DNA of 64,000 bases from Pseudomonas fluorescens (GTDB taxonomy: Bacteria; Pseudomonadota; Gammaproteobacteria; Pseudomonadales; Pseudomonadaceae), in the NCBI RefSeq assembly GCF_001307155.1, contig NZ_CP012830.1:4462501-4526500 (forward strand), given 5' to 3'. The position numbers were made by a program, and so were the translations under genes. Positions 50,506-59,813 of the stretch are shown here, one piece after another. How positions within the stretch are numbered: the first letter of the stretch is position 1; each line of letters starts with the position of its first letter. Under the pieces are notes generated by a model, which was not told where the DNA came from, did no database searches, and worked only from the letters and a program-made list of their open reading frames with translations.

Positions 50506-51987
50506 ATGACCACCGTCCGCACTCGCATCGCGCCATCGCCTACCGGCGATCCCCATGTCGGCACCGCTTACATCGCTTTGTTCAACTACTGCTTTGCCAA
50601 GCAGCATGGCGGTGAGTTCATCCTGCGGATTGAAGACACCGACCAATTGCGTTCGACCCGCGAGTCCGAACAGCAGATTTTCGATGCCTTGCGCTGGTTG
50701 GGCATCAACTGGAGTGAAGGCCCGGATGTCGGCGGCCCGCACGGTCCGTATCGCCAGAGCGAACGTGGCGACATCTATCAGAAGTACTGCCAGCAACTGG
50801 TCGATCTGGGTCACGCGTTCCCGTGCTTCTGCACGAGCGACGAGCTGGACCAGATGCGCGCCGAGCAAATGGCCCGCGGCGAAACCCCGCGTTACGACGG
50901 TCGTGCGCTGTTGCTCTCCAAGGAAGAAGTGGCGCGCCGTCTGGCCGCTGGCGAGCCGCACGTCATCCGCATGAAGGTGCCGACCGAAGGCGTTTGCGTG
51001 GTGCCGGACATGTTGCGTGGCGACGTCGAGATCCCGTGGGATCGCATGGACATGCAAGTGTTGATGAAGACCGACGGCCTGCCGACCTACTTCCTCGCCA
51101 ACGTGGTCGACGACCACCTGATGGGCATCACCCACGTATTGCGCGGCGAAGAATGGCTGCCATCGGCGCCGAAGCTGATTCTGCTTTACGAGTACTTCGG
51201 CTGGGAGCAACCAGAGCTGTGCTACATGCCGTTGCTGCGTAACCCGGACAAGAGCAAGCTGTCCAAGCGCAAGAACCCTACCTCGGTGACGTTCTACGAG
51301 CGTATGGGCTTCATGCCGGAAGCGATGCTCAACTACCTCGGTCGCATGGGCTGGTCGATGCCGGACGAGCGCGAGAAGTTCTCGCTGCAGGAAATGGTCG
51401 ACAACTTCGACCTGAAACGCGTGTCCCTCGGCGGGCCGATTTTCGACATCGAGAAACTGTCGTGGCTCAACGGCCAATGGCTGCGTGATCTGCCGGTGGA
51501 AGAGTTCGCCAGCCGCGTGCAGGCCTGGGCGCTGAACCCTGAATACATGATGAAGATCGCGCCGCACGTGCAGGGTCGGGTTGAAACCTTCAGCCAGATC
51601 GCACCGTTGGCCGGATTCTTCTTCGCCGGTGGCGTGACCCCGGATGCCAAGCTGTTCGAATCCAAGAAGCTCTCGGGCGATCAGGTTCGCCAGTTGATGC
51701 AGTTGATCCTGTGGAAGCTCGAAAGCCTGCGTCAGTGGGAGAAGGACAGCATCACGGCGACCATTCAGGCGGTAGTCGAATCCCTGGAGCTGAAGCTGCG
51801 TGATGCCATGCCGCTGATGTTCGCGGCCATCACTGGCCAGGCCAGCTCGGTGTCGGTGCTGGATGCGATGGAAATCCTTGGTCCGGACCTGACGCGTTTC
51901 CGTCTGCGCCAGGCGATCGACTTGCTCGGTGGCGTGTCGAAGAAAGAAAACAAAGAGTGGGAAAAGCTCCTGGGCGCTATCGCCTGA
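50506..51987 (+). CDS. gltX: Glutamyl-tRNA synthetase
   Basis: A 493-residue class I synthetase. The HIGH-type site is SPTGDPHVGTAY (residues 10–21) and the KMSKS-type loop is SKLSKRKN (250–257). Full length for the bacterial discriminating enzyme. The ATG at 50506 is chosen; an ATG at 50501 is out of frame and stops at once. Its substrate tRNAs are encoded just downstream (52332 and 52617). Confidence 0.97.
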   Translation: MTTVRTRIAPSPTGDPHVGTAYIALFNYCFAKQHGGEFILRIEDTDQLRSTRESEQQIFDALRWLGINWSEGPDVGGPHGPYRQSERGDIYQKYCQQLVDLGHAFPCFCTSDELDQMRAEQMARGETPRYDGRALLLSKEEVARRLAAGEPHVIRMKVPTEGVCVVPDMLRGDVEIPWDRMDMQVLMKTDGLPTYFLANVVDDHLMGITHVLRGEEWLPSAPKLILLYEYFGWEQPELCYMPLLRNPDKSKLSKRKNPTSVTFYERMGFMPEAMLNYLGRMGWSMPDEREKFSLQEMVDNFDLKRVSLGGPIFDIEKLSWLNGQWLRDLPVEEFASRVQAWALNPEYMMKIAPHVQGRVETFSQIAPLAGFFFAGGVTPDAKLFESKKLSGDQVRQLMQLILWKLESLRQWEKDSITATIQAVVESLELKLRDAMPLMFAAITGQASSVSVLDAMEILGPDLTRFRLRQAIDLLGGVSKKENKEWEKLLGAIA

Positions 51988-52176
51988 GGTATTTGACCCC
52001 GTGCAGGAACCGCCGAAGGCTGCGATCTTTTGATCTTGCTCTTCGGCGTCACCCCCATTTTTCGGGGGGAGGGCGGTAAGTGATTGTTATGGCGGCAAAA
52101 AATTTTGAAAATTGTTAAAAATAAGTTTGACAGCTTTCCGATGCGCCATTAAGATTCGCCCCGTCCTCAGCGATGA

Positions 52177-52252
<76 letters not shown>

Positions 52253-52331
52253 ATTTACACTTCAAGGCCTGGCCACACCGGTCTTGAAGCGATCAACACT
52301 CAGCGTTGATCAGTTGTATAGAAGGGTTTGC

Positions 52332-52407
52332 GTCCCCTTCGTCTAGTGGCCTAGGACACCGCCCTTTCACGGCGGTAACAGGGGTTCGAGTCCCCTAGGG
52401 GACGCCA
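52332..52407 (+). tRNA. tRNA-Glu (TTC), copy 1
   Basis: 76 bases, CCA encoded. Acceptor GTCCCCT/AGGGGAC and anticodon loop CCTTTCAC (TTC). Confidence 0.97.
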
Positions 52408-52460
52408 GTTTTACAGAAGTGATGTTGCAAGATGTCACTCCGCCGCGAGGCGAAAAATCC

Positions 52461-52536
<76 letters not shown>

Positions 52537-52616
52537 ATTTTACAGTTCAAGGTCTGGCCACACCGGCCTTGAATCGATCAGTACTCAGCACTGATCAGTT
52601 GTATAGAAGGGTTTGC

Positions 52617-52692
52617 GTCCCCTTCGTCTAGTGGCCTAGGACACCGCCCTTTCACGGCGGTAACAGGGGTTCGAGTCCCCTAGGGGACGCCA
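52617..52692 (+). tRNA. tRNA-Glu (TTC), copy 2
   Basis: 76 bases, identical by eye to copy 1 of tRNA-Glu, CCA encoded. Confidence 0.97.
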
Positions 52693-52717
52693 CGATTACC
52701 CGCTCTGCGGGATTTAT

Positions 52718-52748
52718 AAGGGTCATTCAATTATTGAATGGCCCTTTT
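52718..52748 (+). terminator. Terminator of the tRNA cluster
   Basis: AAGGGTCATTCAA and TTGAATGGCCCTT form a 13-base stem (one G·G/T mismatch) followed by TTTTG. Confidence 0.75.
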
Positions 52749-52823
52749 GTTTGTCTGGCGTTTGGCCAATCCTCTCTTTCTCCTCGCGCTGTTCTTCTGA
52801 CCAACGGTCACATCAACGACTTG

Positions 52824-52856
52824 CGAATAATTATTATGAGAATAATATTCTATTCG
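52824..52856. promoter_or_regulatory. Palindromic operator upstream of the TetR gene
   Basis: CGAATA at 52824 and TATTCG at 52851 flank GAATAATATTC (52840–52850), a palindrome around a central base, within about 20–50 bases of the TetR start. Nested AT-rich arms of this type are typical of TetR autoregulatory sites. Confidence 0.6.
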
Positions 52857-52874
52857 TAATATTCGGAGGCAACG

Positions 52875-53414
52875 ATGAACGACAAAAAAGCTCAAACCCG
52901 TGAACGCATTCTCCAGGCCGCCAGCTCTGCGCTGGTCCAGCGCGGCCCGGCAGAGCCTAGCGTGGGTGAAGTGATGGGGGCTGCCGGTCTTACCGTCGGC
53001 GGCTTCTACGCACACTTCGAAAGCAAGGACGCCATGATGCTGGAGGCCTTCACGCAATTGCTCGGCCAGCGTCGGGCGCTGATCGCCGAAATGGACGCCA
53101 CGCTGACCGGCGAAGAGCGCCGGGCGCTGGTCGCTGCGTTTTACCTGTCGCGCAAACACCGTGATTCCACCGAGCACGCTTGCCCGATTCCGGCGTCGAT
53201 AGGCGAGCTGGGGCGTCTTCCGGACGATTTCCGTCTGGCCTTGAATGAACACATCGAGCTGATGGTCGCGCAGTTGGCCGCCAGCCCGGAAGACACCGAT
53301 AAAGCGCTGGCTGACTTGGCGCTGATGGTCGGTGGTTTGGCCCTGGCGCGGGCGCTGGGTGCCGGTGAGTTGTCCGATCGATTGCTGCGTGCCGCCAAGT
53401 CGGCGGTGCTATGA
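52875..53414 (+). CDS. TetR-family transcriptional regulator
   Basis: A 179-residue TetR protein. The N-terminal helix-turn-helix is residues 8–50 (TRERILQAASSALVQRGPA, then VGEVMGAAGLTVGGFYAHFESKDAM). The effector domain is short (about 60–175). GGAGG precedes the ATG. An alpha/beta hydrolase and a thioesterase gene follow in the same direction, and a palindrome sits in its promoter, so it likely represses its own operon. Confidence 0.92.
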   Translation: MNDKKAQTRERILQAASSALVQRGPAEPSVGEVMGAAGLTVGGFYAHFESKDAMMLEAFTQLLGQRRALIAEMDATLTGEERRALVAAFYLSRKHRDSTEHACPIPASIGELGRLPDDFRLALNEHIELMVAQLAASPEDTDKALADLALMVGGLALARALGAGELSDRLLRAAKSAVL

Positions 53415-53443
53415 CCTGAAGCACAAGCCTTTGGAGATGAGCG

Positions 53444-54277
53444 ATGAGCACGTTAAGTTGGGTTCGTGGCGTTAACGGCACCTTGGGCTGGGTTGCACCG
53501 CAATGGGTGGCAAGCAAGATGCGTTCGGTGTTCATGACGCCGCGCGAGCTGCCTCCGCGTGATTGGGAAATGCCGCTGCTGGCGAAGTCCGAGCGGATCA
53601 CTCTGCGCTTCGGCCTTTCAGCATTGCGCTGGGGGCAAGGCCCGACAGTGCTGCTGATGCACGGCTGGGAAGGTCGGCCGACACAATTCGCCAGCCTGAT
53701 CACCGCGCTGGTAGACGCCGGCTACACCGTGGTCGCGCTGGATGGTCCGGCTCACGGTCGCTCGCCGGGTCGCGAGGCCAACGTCGTGCTTTTTGCTCGG
53801 GCGATGCTTGAAGCGGCGGCAGAGCTGCCTCCCTTGCAAGCGGTCATCGGCCACTCCATGGGCGGCGCCAGTGCGATGCTTGCCGTTCAATTGGGTTTGC
53901 GTACTGAAACCCTGGTCAGCATCGCCGCACCGGCACGGATTCTCGCCGTTTTGCGCGGTTTTGCCCGTCACGTTCGCATGCCGCCCAAGGTGCGTTCGGC
54001 GTTTATCCGCAAGGTCGAACGGGATGTCGGTATCCAGGCTTCACGACTCGACGTCGCCCACTATCAACTGGATATGCCAGGGCTGATCGTGCACGCCGAA
54101 GACGACGTCTTTGTCTCGGTCAATGAGTCGCAATTGATTCACGACGCCTGGTTCGACAGCCGGCTGTTGCGCCTGGAGGAGGGTGGGCATCAGCGGGTGC
54201 TGGCGGATCCGCGAGTGATCGAAGGCGTGCTCTCGCTGCTGTCCGGTCGGAGCTTGCAGGCGCGCCAATCGGCCTGA
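53444..54277 (+). CDS. Alpha/beta hydrolase
   Basis: A 277-residue alpha/beta-hydrolase fold enzyme. The nucleophile elbow is IGHSMGGASAM (Ser about 139), the oxyanion loop MHGWEGRPTQF, an Asp in HAEDDVFVSV, and the catalytic His in EGGHQRVL. It hydrolyses an ester or related bond; the substrate is not known. It begins 29 bases after the TetR gene and has a GGAGATG site. Probably in the TetR operon. Confidence 0.88.
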   Translation: MSTLSWVRGVNGTLGWVAPQWVASKMRSVFMTPRELPPRDWEMPLLAKSERITLRFGLSALRWGQGPTVLLMHGWEGRPTQFASLITALVDAGYTVVALDGPAHGRSPGREANVVLFARAMLEAAAELPPLQAVIGHSMGGASAMLAVQLGLRTETLVSIAAPARILAVLRGFARHVRMPPKVRSAFIRKVERDVGIQASRLDVAHYQLDMPGLIVHAEDDVFVSVNESQLIHDAWFDSRLLRLEEGGHQRVLADPRVIEGVLSLLSGRSLQARQSA

Positions 54278-54324
54278 TCATCCGTTACACTGCCCCGGTC
54301 GAATAATCTGACCGGGAGTGGGGC

Positions 54325-54762
54325 ATGGGCTGGGATCGGGCAACGCCGTTTATCATTGACCTGCAGGTTGCTGCCGAGGACATCGATGGGTTGGGGCACG
54401 CCAATAATGCGGTGTACGTCACCTGGCTCGAGCGCTGCGCCTGGCGCCACTCGCAGCGCCTAGGGCTGGACCTGACCGAGTATCGGCGGCTGGACCGGGC
54501 GATGGCCGTGGTGCGCCACGAGATCGATTACCTGGCGGCCGCCTATGAAGGTGACGAGTTGCAGTTGGCGACCTGGATCGTCGACTGGGATCAGCGCCTG
54601 AAGATGACCCGGCACTTCCAGCTCAAACGCCCGAGCGACAACGCCACGCTGCTGCGGGCGCAAACCACGTTTGTCTGCATCGAGCTGTCCAGCGGCAAGC
54701 CCAGACGCATGCCGGCGGAGTTCATCGAAGGCTACGGCCCAGCGTTGCAAGTCAGCACCTGA
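54325..54762 (+). CDS. Acyl-CoA thioesterase (4HBT hotdog fold)
   Basis: A 145-residue 4-hydroxybenzoyl-CoA thioesterase-family protein. DIDGLGHANNAVYVTWLER is the hot-dog active-site segment with the Asp/Asn/His set, and EIDYLAAAYEGDELQLATWI the central strand. It hydrolyses acyl-CoA thioesters; substrate unknown. Downstream of the hydrolase by 47 bases, possibly co-transcribed. Confidence 0.88.
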   Translation: MGWDRATPFIIDLQVAAEDIDGLGHANNAVYVTWLERCAWRHSQRLGLDLTEYRRLDRAMAVVRHEIDYLAAAYEGDELQLATWIVDWDQRLKMTRHFQLKRPSDNATLLRAQTTFVCIELSSGKPRRMPAEFIEGYGPALQVST

Positions 54763-54764
54763 TC

Positions 54765-54804
54765 ACCCATGTGGCGAGGGGGCAAGCCCCCTCGCCACAT
54801 GGGT
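54765..54804. repeat. Perfect 18-base hairpin (REP half-element)
   Basis: ACCCATGTGGCGAGGGGG and CCCCCTCGCCACATGGGT pair without mismatch around CAAG. It uses the end sequence of the REP doublets. No T run follows, so termination is not its obvious purpose. Confidence 0.7.
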
Positions 54805-54867
54805 AGGCGCAAGTCTTTCGATTGATAATCCAGTAAACTGCCGCACGTTTTTCGTTGAGTGTTTTCC

Positions 54868-55827
54868 ATGCAAATTGCTTTGGCGCCCATGGAGGGGTTG
54901 GTCGACAACATCCTGCGGGACGTGTTGACCCGTGTTGGCGGTATCGATTGGTGCGTGACCGAGTTCATTCGGATCAACGATCAACTGCTCACGCCTGCCT
55001 ATTACCACAAATTCGGCCCTGAACTGCTGAACGGCGCCAAGACCGCTTCAGGCGTGCCGTTGCGCGTGCAATTGCTCGGCTCCGATCCGGTGTGCCTGGC
55101 AGAAAACGCGGCGCTGGCCTGTGAGCTGGGTTCGGAGGTGATCGACCTGAACTTCGGTTGCCCGGCCAAGACCGTGAACAAATCGCGTGGCGGTGCAGTA
55201 CTGCTCAAAGAACCCGAGCTGCTCAACGAAATCGTCGAACATGTACGCCGCGCAGTGCCGGCACACATCCCGGTGACTGCCAAGATGCGTTTGGGTTTTG
55301 ACAGTCCCGACGGCGCGCTGGTGTGTGCCACTGCGTTGGCTGAGGGCGGTGCTGCGCACATTGTGGTGCACGCACGGACCAAGACGGATGGCTACAAGCC
55401 GCCAGCACATTGGGAATGGATCCCGCGGGTGCAGGAAGTGGTCAAGGTGCCGGTGTTCGCCAACGGCGATATCTGGAGCGTTGAAGACTGGCGCCGTTGC
55501 CGCGAAATCAGCGGCGTGGAAGACATCATGCTGGGTCGTGGCCTGGTGTCGCGTCCTGATCTGGCGCGGCAAATCGCTGCCGCACGGGCCGGTGAAGAGG
55601 TGGTCGAGATGACCTGGGCCGAGCTGTTGCCGCTGCTTCAGGACTTCTGGCTGCAAGCCAAGGCGCAGATGACGCCGCGCCAGTCGCCGGGTCGCTTGAA
55701 ACAGTGGCTGGCGATGCTGACCCGCAATTATCCCGAAGCGGTGGAGCTGTTCACGGTCCTGCGTCGTGAGACTGAGCTGGATCAGGTGTCGCGTTTGCTG
55801 GGTCTGCAGGCGTGCGAAGCCGCCTGA
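54868..55827 (+). CDS. dusC: tRNA-dihydrouridine synthase C
   Basis: A 319-residue FMN enzyme of the Dus family. The start MQIALAPMEGLVDN and the catalytic Cys98 in DLNFGCPAKTVNKSRGGA are typical of DusC, as is VFANGDIWSVEDW. It reduces uridine to dihydrouridine at position 16 of tRNAs. The ATG at 54868 is used; an ATG three codons upstream is possible. Confidence 0.93.
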   Translation: MQIALAPMEGLVDNILRDVLTRVGGIDWCVTEFIRINDQLLTPAYYHKFGPELLNGAKTASGVPLRVQLLGSDPVCLAENAALACELGSEVIDLNFGCPAKTVNKSRGGAVLLKEPELLNEIVEHVRRAVPAHIPVTAKMRLGFDSPDGALVCATALAEGGAAHIVVHARTKTDGYKPPAHWEWIPRVQEVVKVPVFANGDIWSVEDWRRCREISGVEDIMLGRGLVSRPDLARQIAAARAGEEVVEMTWAELLPLLQDFWLQAKAQMTPRQSPGRLKQWLAMLTRNYPEAVELFTVLRRETELDQVSRLLGLQACEAA

Positions 55828-55859
55828 AACCTTTTTTTGAAAAAAACACAAAAAAATCT

Positions 55860-55887
55860 CTTGAAATGCAATCGGCGGTCCTTATCT
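55860..55887 (+). promoter_or_regulatory. Sigma-32-like heat-shock promoter of ibpA
   Basis: CTTGAAA at 55860 and CCTTATCT at 55880, 13 bases apart, fit the sigma-32 -35 CTTGAAA and -10 CCCCATNT. Confidence 0.7.
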
Positions 55888-55889
55888 AA

Positions 55890-55968
55890 GGATTACGCGA
55901 TGCCGAATTCGGGTCGCGGAGACAAAAAACTTGCTGATTATTTTCAGGAGATTTGAATCATGAGTACT
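55890..55968 (+). promoter_or_regulatory. Probable ROSE-type RNA thermometer
   Basis: The ibpA leader has TTGCT (in AAACTTGCTGATT) a few bases before the AGGAG ribosome site. In ROSE elements UUGCU (or UCGCU) pairs with the AGGA of the Shine–Dalgarno through a weak stem that melts at high temperature. Pseudomonas ibpA genes are known to carry ROSE elements. I see the motif; the fold is inferred. Confidence 0.65.
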
Positions 55969-56406
55969 GCATTTTCCATGGCGCCACTGTTCCGTTCCTC
56001 GGTGGGCTTCGATCGTTTCAACGATCTGTTCGAGTCAGCACTGCGCAATGAGCCAGGCAGCACCTATCCACCGTACAACGTTGAAAAACATGGCGACGAC
56101 GAATACCGCATCGTCGTCGCAGCAGCCGGCTTCCAGGAAGAAGACCTGGAGCTGCAAGTGGAGAAAGGTGTGCTGACCATCAGTGGTGGCAAACGTGACG
56201 CCAATGAAGACGTCACCTATCTGTACCAAGGCATCGCACAGCGAGCTTTCAAGCTGTCCTTCCGGCTGGCGGACCACATTGAAATCAAGGCCGCGGGCCT
56301 GAGCAATGGTCTGTTGAACATCGACCTGCTGCGGGTCGTGCCGGAGGAAGCGAAAGCCAAGCGTATCCCGATCAACGGGACGCAAAAACCGGCTCTGGAA
56401 CACTGA
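55960..56406 (+). CDS. ibpA: Small heat-shock protein IbpA (Hsp20)
   Basis: A 148-residue alpha-crystallin protein. N-terminal STAFSMAPLFRSSVGFDRF, the crystallin domain (about 40–130) with AAAGFQEEDLELQVEKGVLTI, and LLNIDLLRVVPEEAKAKRIPI with the C-terminal IxI-type motif. It holds unfolding proteins for DnaK and ClpB. Behind a sigma-32-like promoter and a probable thermometer. A terminator follows. Confidence 0.95.
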   Translation: MSTAFSMAPLFRSSVGFDRFNDLFESALRNEPGSTYPPYNVEKHGDDEYRIVVAAAGFQEEDLELQVEKGVLTISGGKRDANEDVTYLYQGIAQRAFKLSFRLADHIEIKAAGLSNGLLNIDLLRVVPEEAKAKRIPINGTQKPALEH

Positions 56407-56421
56407 GTCATCGCGATGAGA

Positions 56422-56446
56422 AAGGGCGCCACCGGCGCCCTTTTTT
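56422..56446 (+). terminator. Terminator after ibpA
   Basis: AAGGGCGCC and GGCGCCCTT form a 9-base stem with a three-base loop and six T. Confidence 0.8.
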
Positions 56447-56453
56447 GTGCACG

Positions 56454-59400
56454 TCATTTGAGCAGTTTCAGGAAGCCCTCCAGCGGCAGCGGCTGACTGT
56501 GCAGGTAGCCTTGATACAAGTGGCAGCCCAGCCCCTGCAAGAAATCGAGCTGTTCAGTGGTTTCGACACCTTCGGCAATCACCGTCAATTCAAGGCTGCG
56601 GGCCATGGCCACGATGGCGCGGATGATTTCCGCGTCGTTCGGATCGCTGGTCGCATCGCGGATGAACGACTGGTCGATCTTCAAGGTGTCCACCGGCAGG
56701 CGCTTGAGGTACGTCAGCGAGGAGTAGCCGGTGCCAAAGTCGTCCATGGCGAAACTGACGCCAAGTTTCTTCAGGCGGCGCATCTTGCTGATGGTGTCGT
56801 CCAGGTTCTGAATCACGATGCCTTCGGTGACCTCCAGCTTGAGCAGCGAATACGGCAGTCCATGGCTGCTCAGGGTTTGTTCAATCCGTTCGACAAAGTC
56901 GTTCTGGCGAAATTGCCGTGGGCTGATGTTCACGCAAAGGCTGAAGTTCAGCGGATCGATCAGGCCTCTATCGATCAATTGCCTGAAGGCCTGGCAGGTC
57001 TCATCGAGGATCCAGGCACCGACCTCAAGAATCAGCCCGCTGTCTTCCAGTACCTTGATGAATTCGCTGGGCGATTGCTCCCCCAGCCGCGGGTGGCGCC
57101 AGCGCACCAAGGCTTCGGCGCCGATAATGCGACCGTCCAGGGCGTCCACCTGAGGCTGGTATTGCACGCTGAACTCACCACGCGAAAGGGCCAGGCGCAG
57201 GTCGGTTTCCATCCGCAGGCGTTCACTGGCGGCTTTTTGCATGGTGTTGTGGAACATCTGCGTGGCATTGCGTCCCGAATCCTTGGCTCGGTACAGGGCA
57301 ATGTCGGCACGCTTGAGCAGGTCGGTGGGGGTTGAGCCGTGATCGGGGATCAAGGCCACGCCGATGCTCGGAGTGACTTGCAGGCGCTGACCGTCGAGGA
57401 ACATCGGCTCGGACAGCAGCTCGCGCAGCGTGTCGGCCAGTTCGCGAACCTGTTCGCTGACTTCGTTGCGCGTACCTTCCAGGCCGCTCAACAGCACCAC
57501 AAACTCATCGCCACCGAGTCGCGCCACGGTGTCTTCCATGCGCACACTGGCTTCGAGGCGTGCAGTGATGATTTTCAGCACGGTATCGCCCACTGGGTGA
57601 CCGAGCGAGTCGTTGATGTGCTTGAAGTGGTCGAGATCGAGGAACAGCAAGGCGCCGCGCAGGTTGTGGCGTTTCAGCAAGGCGATCTGCTGGCTCAGGC
57701 GATCCATCAGCAGGGCGCGGTTAGGCAGGTTGGTCAGTGGGTCGTGGTAGGCGAGGTGACGGATCTGCGCTTCGGCGTTTTTCAGCAGGCTGACGTCCCG
57801 GGCGGTCATCAGCAGGCAGGCGGTTTCGTTCAGGGTGATGGGCTCGATCGACACTTCGACGGTGAGAATTTCGCCGCGCTTGTTGCGGCCGAGCATTTCC
57901 TGGTGATGCACCCGGCCTTTGGCCTTCAGCGCGGCCAGCAGGGTTGAGCGTTGTTTTTCTTCGGCCCAGATGCCGATCTGATACACGGTTTTGCCCACCA
58001 CTTCGTCGGCGCTGTAGCCGGTCAAGCGGCAGAAGCCGTCGTTGACCTCCAGGTAGCGTCCGCTGTCGCGCTCGGTGATGGTGATGGCGTCGGGGCTGGA
58101 GTGAAACGCCTTGGCGAATTTCTCTTCACTGGCCTTGAGGGCGGCCTCCGAGCGCTGCTGCTGGGTGATATCGCGCAAGGTGGTGACAATGCACGGTTCG
58201 TTGCCGACGCTGATCTGACGGCTGGAAATCACGCAGGTCAAGGGTTGCCCGTCCTTGTGGTGAACAATGATTGCGACGTTGTTCAGCGCCTGTTCGCGAA
58301 TCACCTGCTCGATGCGTTGCTGACGCTTCACCGAAGCGTCCCAGAGGCCAATCTCGTCGGCACTGCGGTCGATGACGTCGGTGGTGGTCCAGCCGAAGAT
58401 CTGAGTGAAGGCGGGGTTGATCTCGATGAACTGGCCGGTGTCCTGGCGTGTCACGCAGATCGGGTCCGGGCTGACCTGGAACAGGCTGGCGAATTTTTCT
58501 TCGGAGGTGATCAGACGCTGCTCGCGCTCCACCTGGTCGGTGATGTCGAGCAACGTACCGGCCATGCGCAGGGGGACGCCGGACTCATCGCGATAGAGCC
58601 GTGCACGGCTTTCCAGGTAGCGCGAACTGCCGTCGGGTAATTGCACACGGTAAGTCAGTTGATAATTGCCGGCCGGGCCTTCGCGGAGGCTGCGGTAGGC
58701 GTCGCGCATGCTGTCGCGTTCATCGTCCGGCACGCCTTCGAAAAACGCGTCGAAGGGCTCGTGAAAGGGGATCGGGTCCAGGCCATGCAGCTGTGCGGCA
58801 CGGGCCGAGCCATAGAGCATGCCACTGGGAATGTGCCAGTCCCAGGTGCCGAGTTGCGCCGAGTCGAGGGCCAGGTCCAGGCGCTCCTGACTGTCTTTGA
58901 GCGCTTGCTCGGCGAGTTTGCGTTCGCTGGTATCGAGGAAAGTGCTGAGCAGGTAGGGCTGGCCTTCGAGTTCAACCTTTTGCGCGCTGAGAATGCCATC
59001 GTGGACCTGGCCATTGCTGGCGCGAAACTGTACCTCCATGCTGACCAGTTCACCCTTGGCCTTGGTTGCCTTGACCAGTTTGGCGCGTTGTTCCGGGTTC
59101 ACCCAAAGGCCCAGCTCCAGTGTCGTGCGGCCGATCACGCTGTGCACGGGCCAGCCAAACAGGCTTTCGAAGTATTGATTGGCTTCGCTGATCAGGCCGT
59201 CTTCCTGACGGGTCAGCAACACCATGTTCGGGCATAGATGAAATAGTGTTGCGAAACGTTTCTCCGAGCTGCTCAGGGCCTGTTCGCGCTGGCGTTGATG
59301 GGTGATCTCGCGGATTACCCCGATCATCCGTGGCCGGCCTTGCTTGTCCGGTATCAGGCTGCCGTTGATCTCCAGCCAGTGCAAGCTGCCGTCGGGCCAG

Positions 59401-59744
59401 CGGATCCGGTGATGCATCGCCTGTTCCAGCGGTGCACCGGCCACTACGGCGTTAAAGGCTCGCAGGGTTTTGGCGCGATCCTCCACCGGCAGCAGATCCA
59501 GGTATTCCAGGTCGGCTGGCAGTGGTTTTTTTGGGTCAAACCCGAACAAGGCTTGAGTCCCACGTGACCAACTGATCAGCCCGCGTTCAATGTCCCAGTA
59601 CCAGGCGCCCAAGCGTGCACCGTTCAAGGCGGCGAGCAGTTGTGGCGCGCTCTCCCAACTCTGCTCCGAGGTACGCGGGTCGAGCGCCTGAATGCGCGGC
59701 ATTGGGGGCGTGCGTGAGCGAGTGCGGTCAGCAGATTTGGGCAT
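56454..59744 (-). CDS. Multi-PAS GGDEF/EAL cyclic-di-GMP protein
   Basis: About 1096 residues with no membrane span. Five PAS-type segments (about 38–155, 165–280, 290–410, 420–540, 545–660), then GGDEF (about 665–830) and EAL (about 845–1090). GGDEF is intact (ARLGGDEFVVLL) with an I-site RMED five residues before. EAL is complete: EALVRW, CVNISPRQF, EVTEGIV, DDFGTGYSS, KIDQSFI, AEGVETTEQ and YLHSQPL. It could both make and break cyclic-di-GMP; which activity dominates is not predictable. The start at 59744 is preferred; 59702 is possible. Confidence 0.93.
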   Translation of the reverse strand: MPKSADRTRSRTPPMPRIQALDPRTSEQSWESAPQLLAALNGARLGAWYWDIERGLISWSRGTQALFGFDPKKPLPADLEYLDLLPVEDRAKTLRAFNAVVAGAPLEQAMHHRIRWPDGSLHWLEINGSLIPDKQGRPRMIGVIREITHQRQREQALSSSEKRFATLFHLCPNMVLLTRQEDGLISEANQYFESLFGWPVHSVIGRTTLELGLWVNPEQRAKLVKATKAKGELVSMEVQFRASNGQVHDGILSAQKVELEGQPYLLSTFLDTSERKLAEQALKDSQERLDLALDSAQLGTWDWHIPSGMLYGSARAAQLHGLDPIPFHEPFDAFFEGVPDDERDSMRDAYRSLREGPAGNYQLTYRVQLPDGSSRYLESRARLYRDESGVPLRMAGTLLDITDQVEREQRLITSEEKFASLFQVSPDPICVTRQDTGQFIEINPAFTQIFGWTTTDVIDRSADEIGLWDASVKRQQRIEQVIREQALNNVAIIVHHKDGQPLTCVISSRQISVGNEPCIVTTLRDITQQQRSEAALKASEEKFAKAFHSSPDAITITERDSGRYLEVNDGFCRLTGYSADEVVGKTVYQIGIWAEEKQRSTLLAALKAKGRVHHQEMLGRNKRGEILTVEVSIEPITLNETACLLMTARDVSLLKNAEAQIRHLAYHDPLTNLPNRALLMDRLSQQIALLKRHNLRGALLFLDLDHFKHINDSLGHPVGDTVLKIITARLEASVRMEDTVARLGGDEFVVLLSGLEGTRNEVSEQVRELADTLRELLSEPMFLDGQRLQVTPSIGVALIPDHGSTPTDLLKRADIALYRAKDSGRNATQMFHNTMQKAASERLRMETDLRLALSRGEFSVQYQPQVDALDGRIIGAEALVRWRHPRLGEQSPSEFIKVLEDSGLILEVGAWILDETCQAFRQLIDRGLIDPLNFSLCVNISPRQFRQNDFVERIEQTLSSHGLPYSLLKLEVTEGIVIQNLDDTISKMRRLKKLGVSFAMDDFGTGYSSLTYLKRLPVDTLKIDQSFIRDATSDPNDAEIIRAIVAMARSLELTVIAEGVETTEQLDFLQGLGCHLYQGYLHSQPLPLEGFLKLLK

Positions 59745-59813
59745 GGGTAACAAGCCTTGGGCTGAATTGGGTGTTTGGCGCTGGGAATTTCAACCTTAAA
59801 GGATTAGCACAAG

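Noticed and set aside
54765..54804. Perfect hairpin as terminator of the thioesterase gene
   Set aside because: No T run follows, and the sequence is that of the REP repeat ends found elsewhere in the window, so I list it as a repeat.
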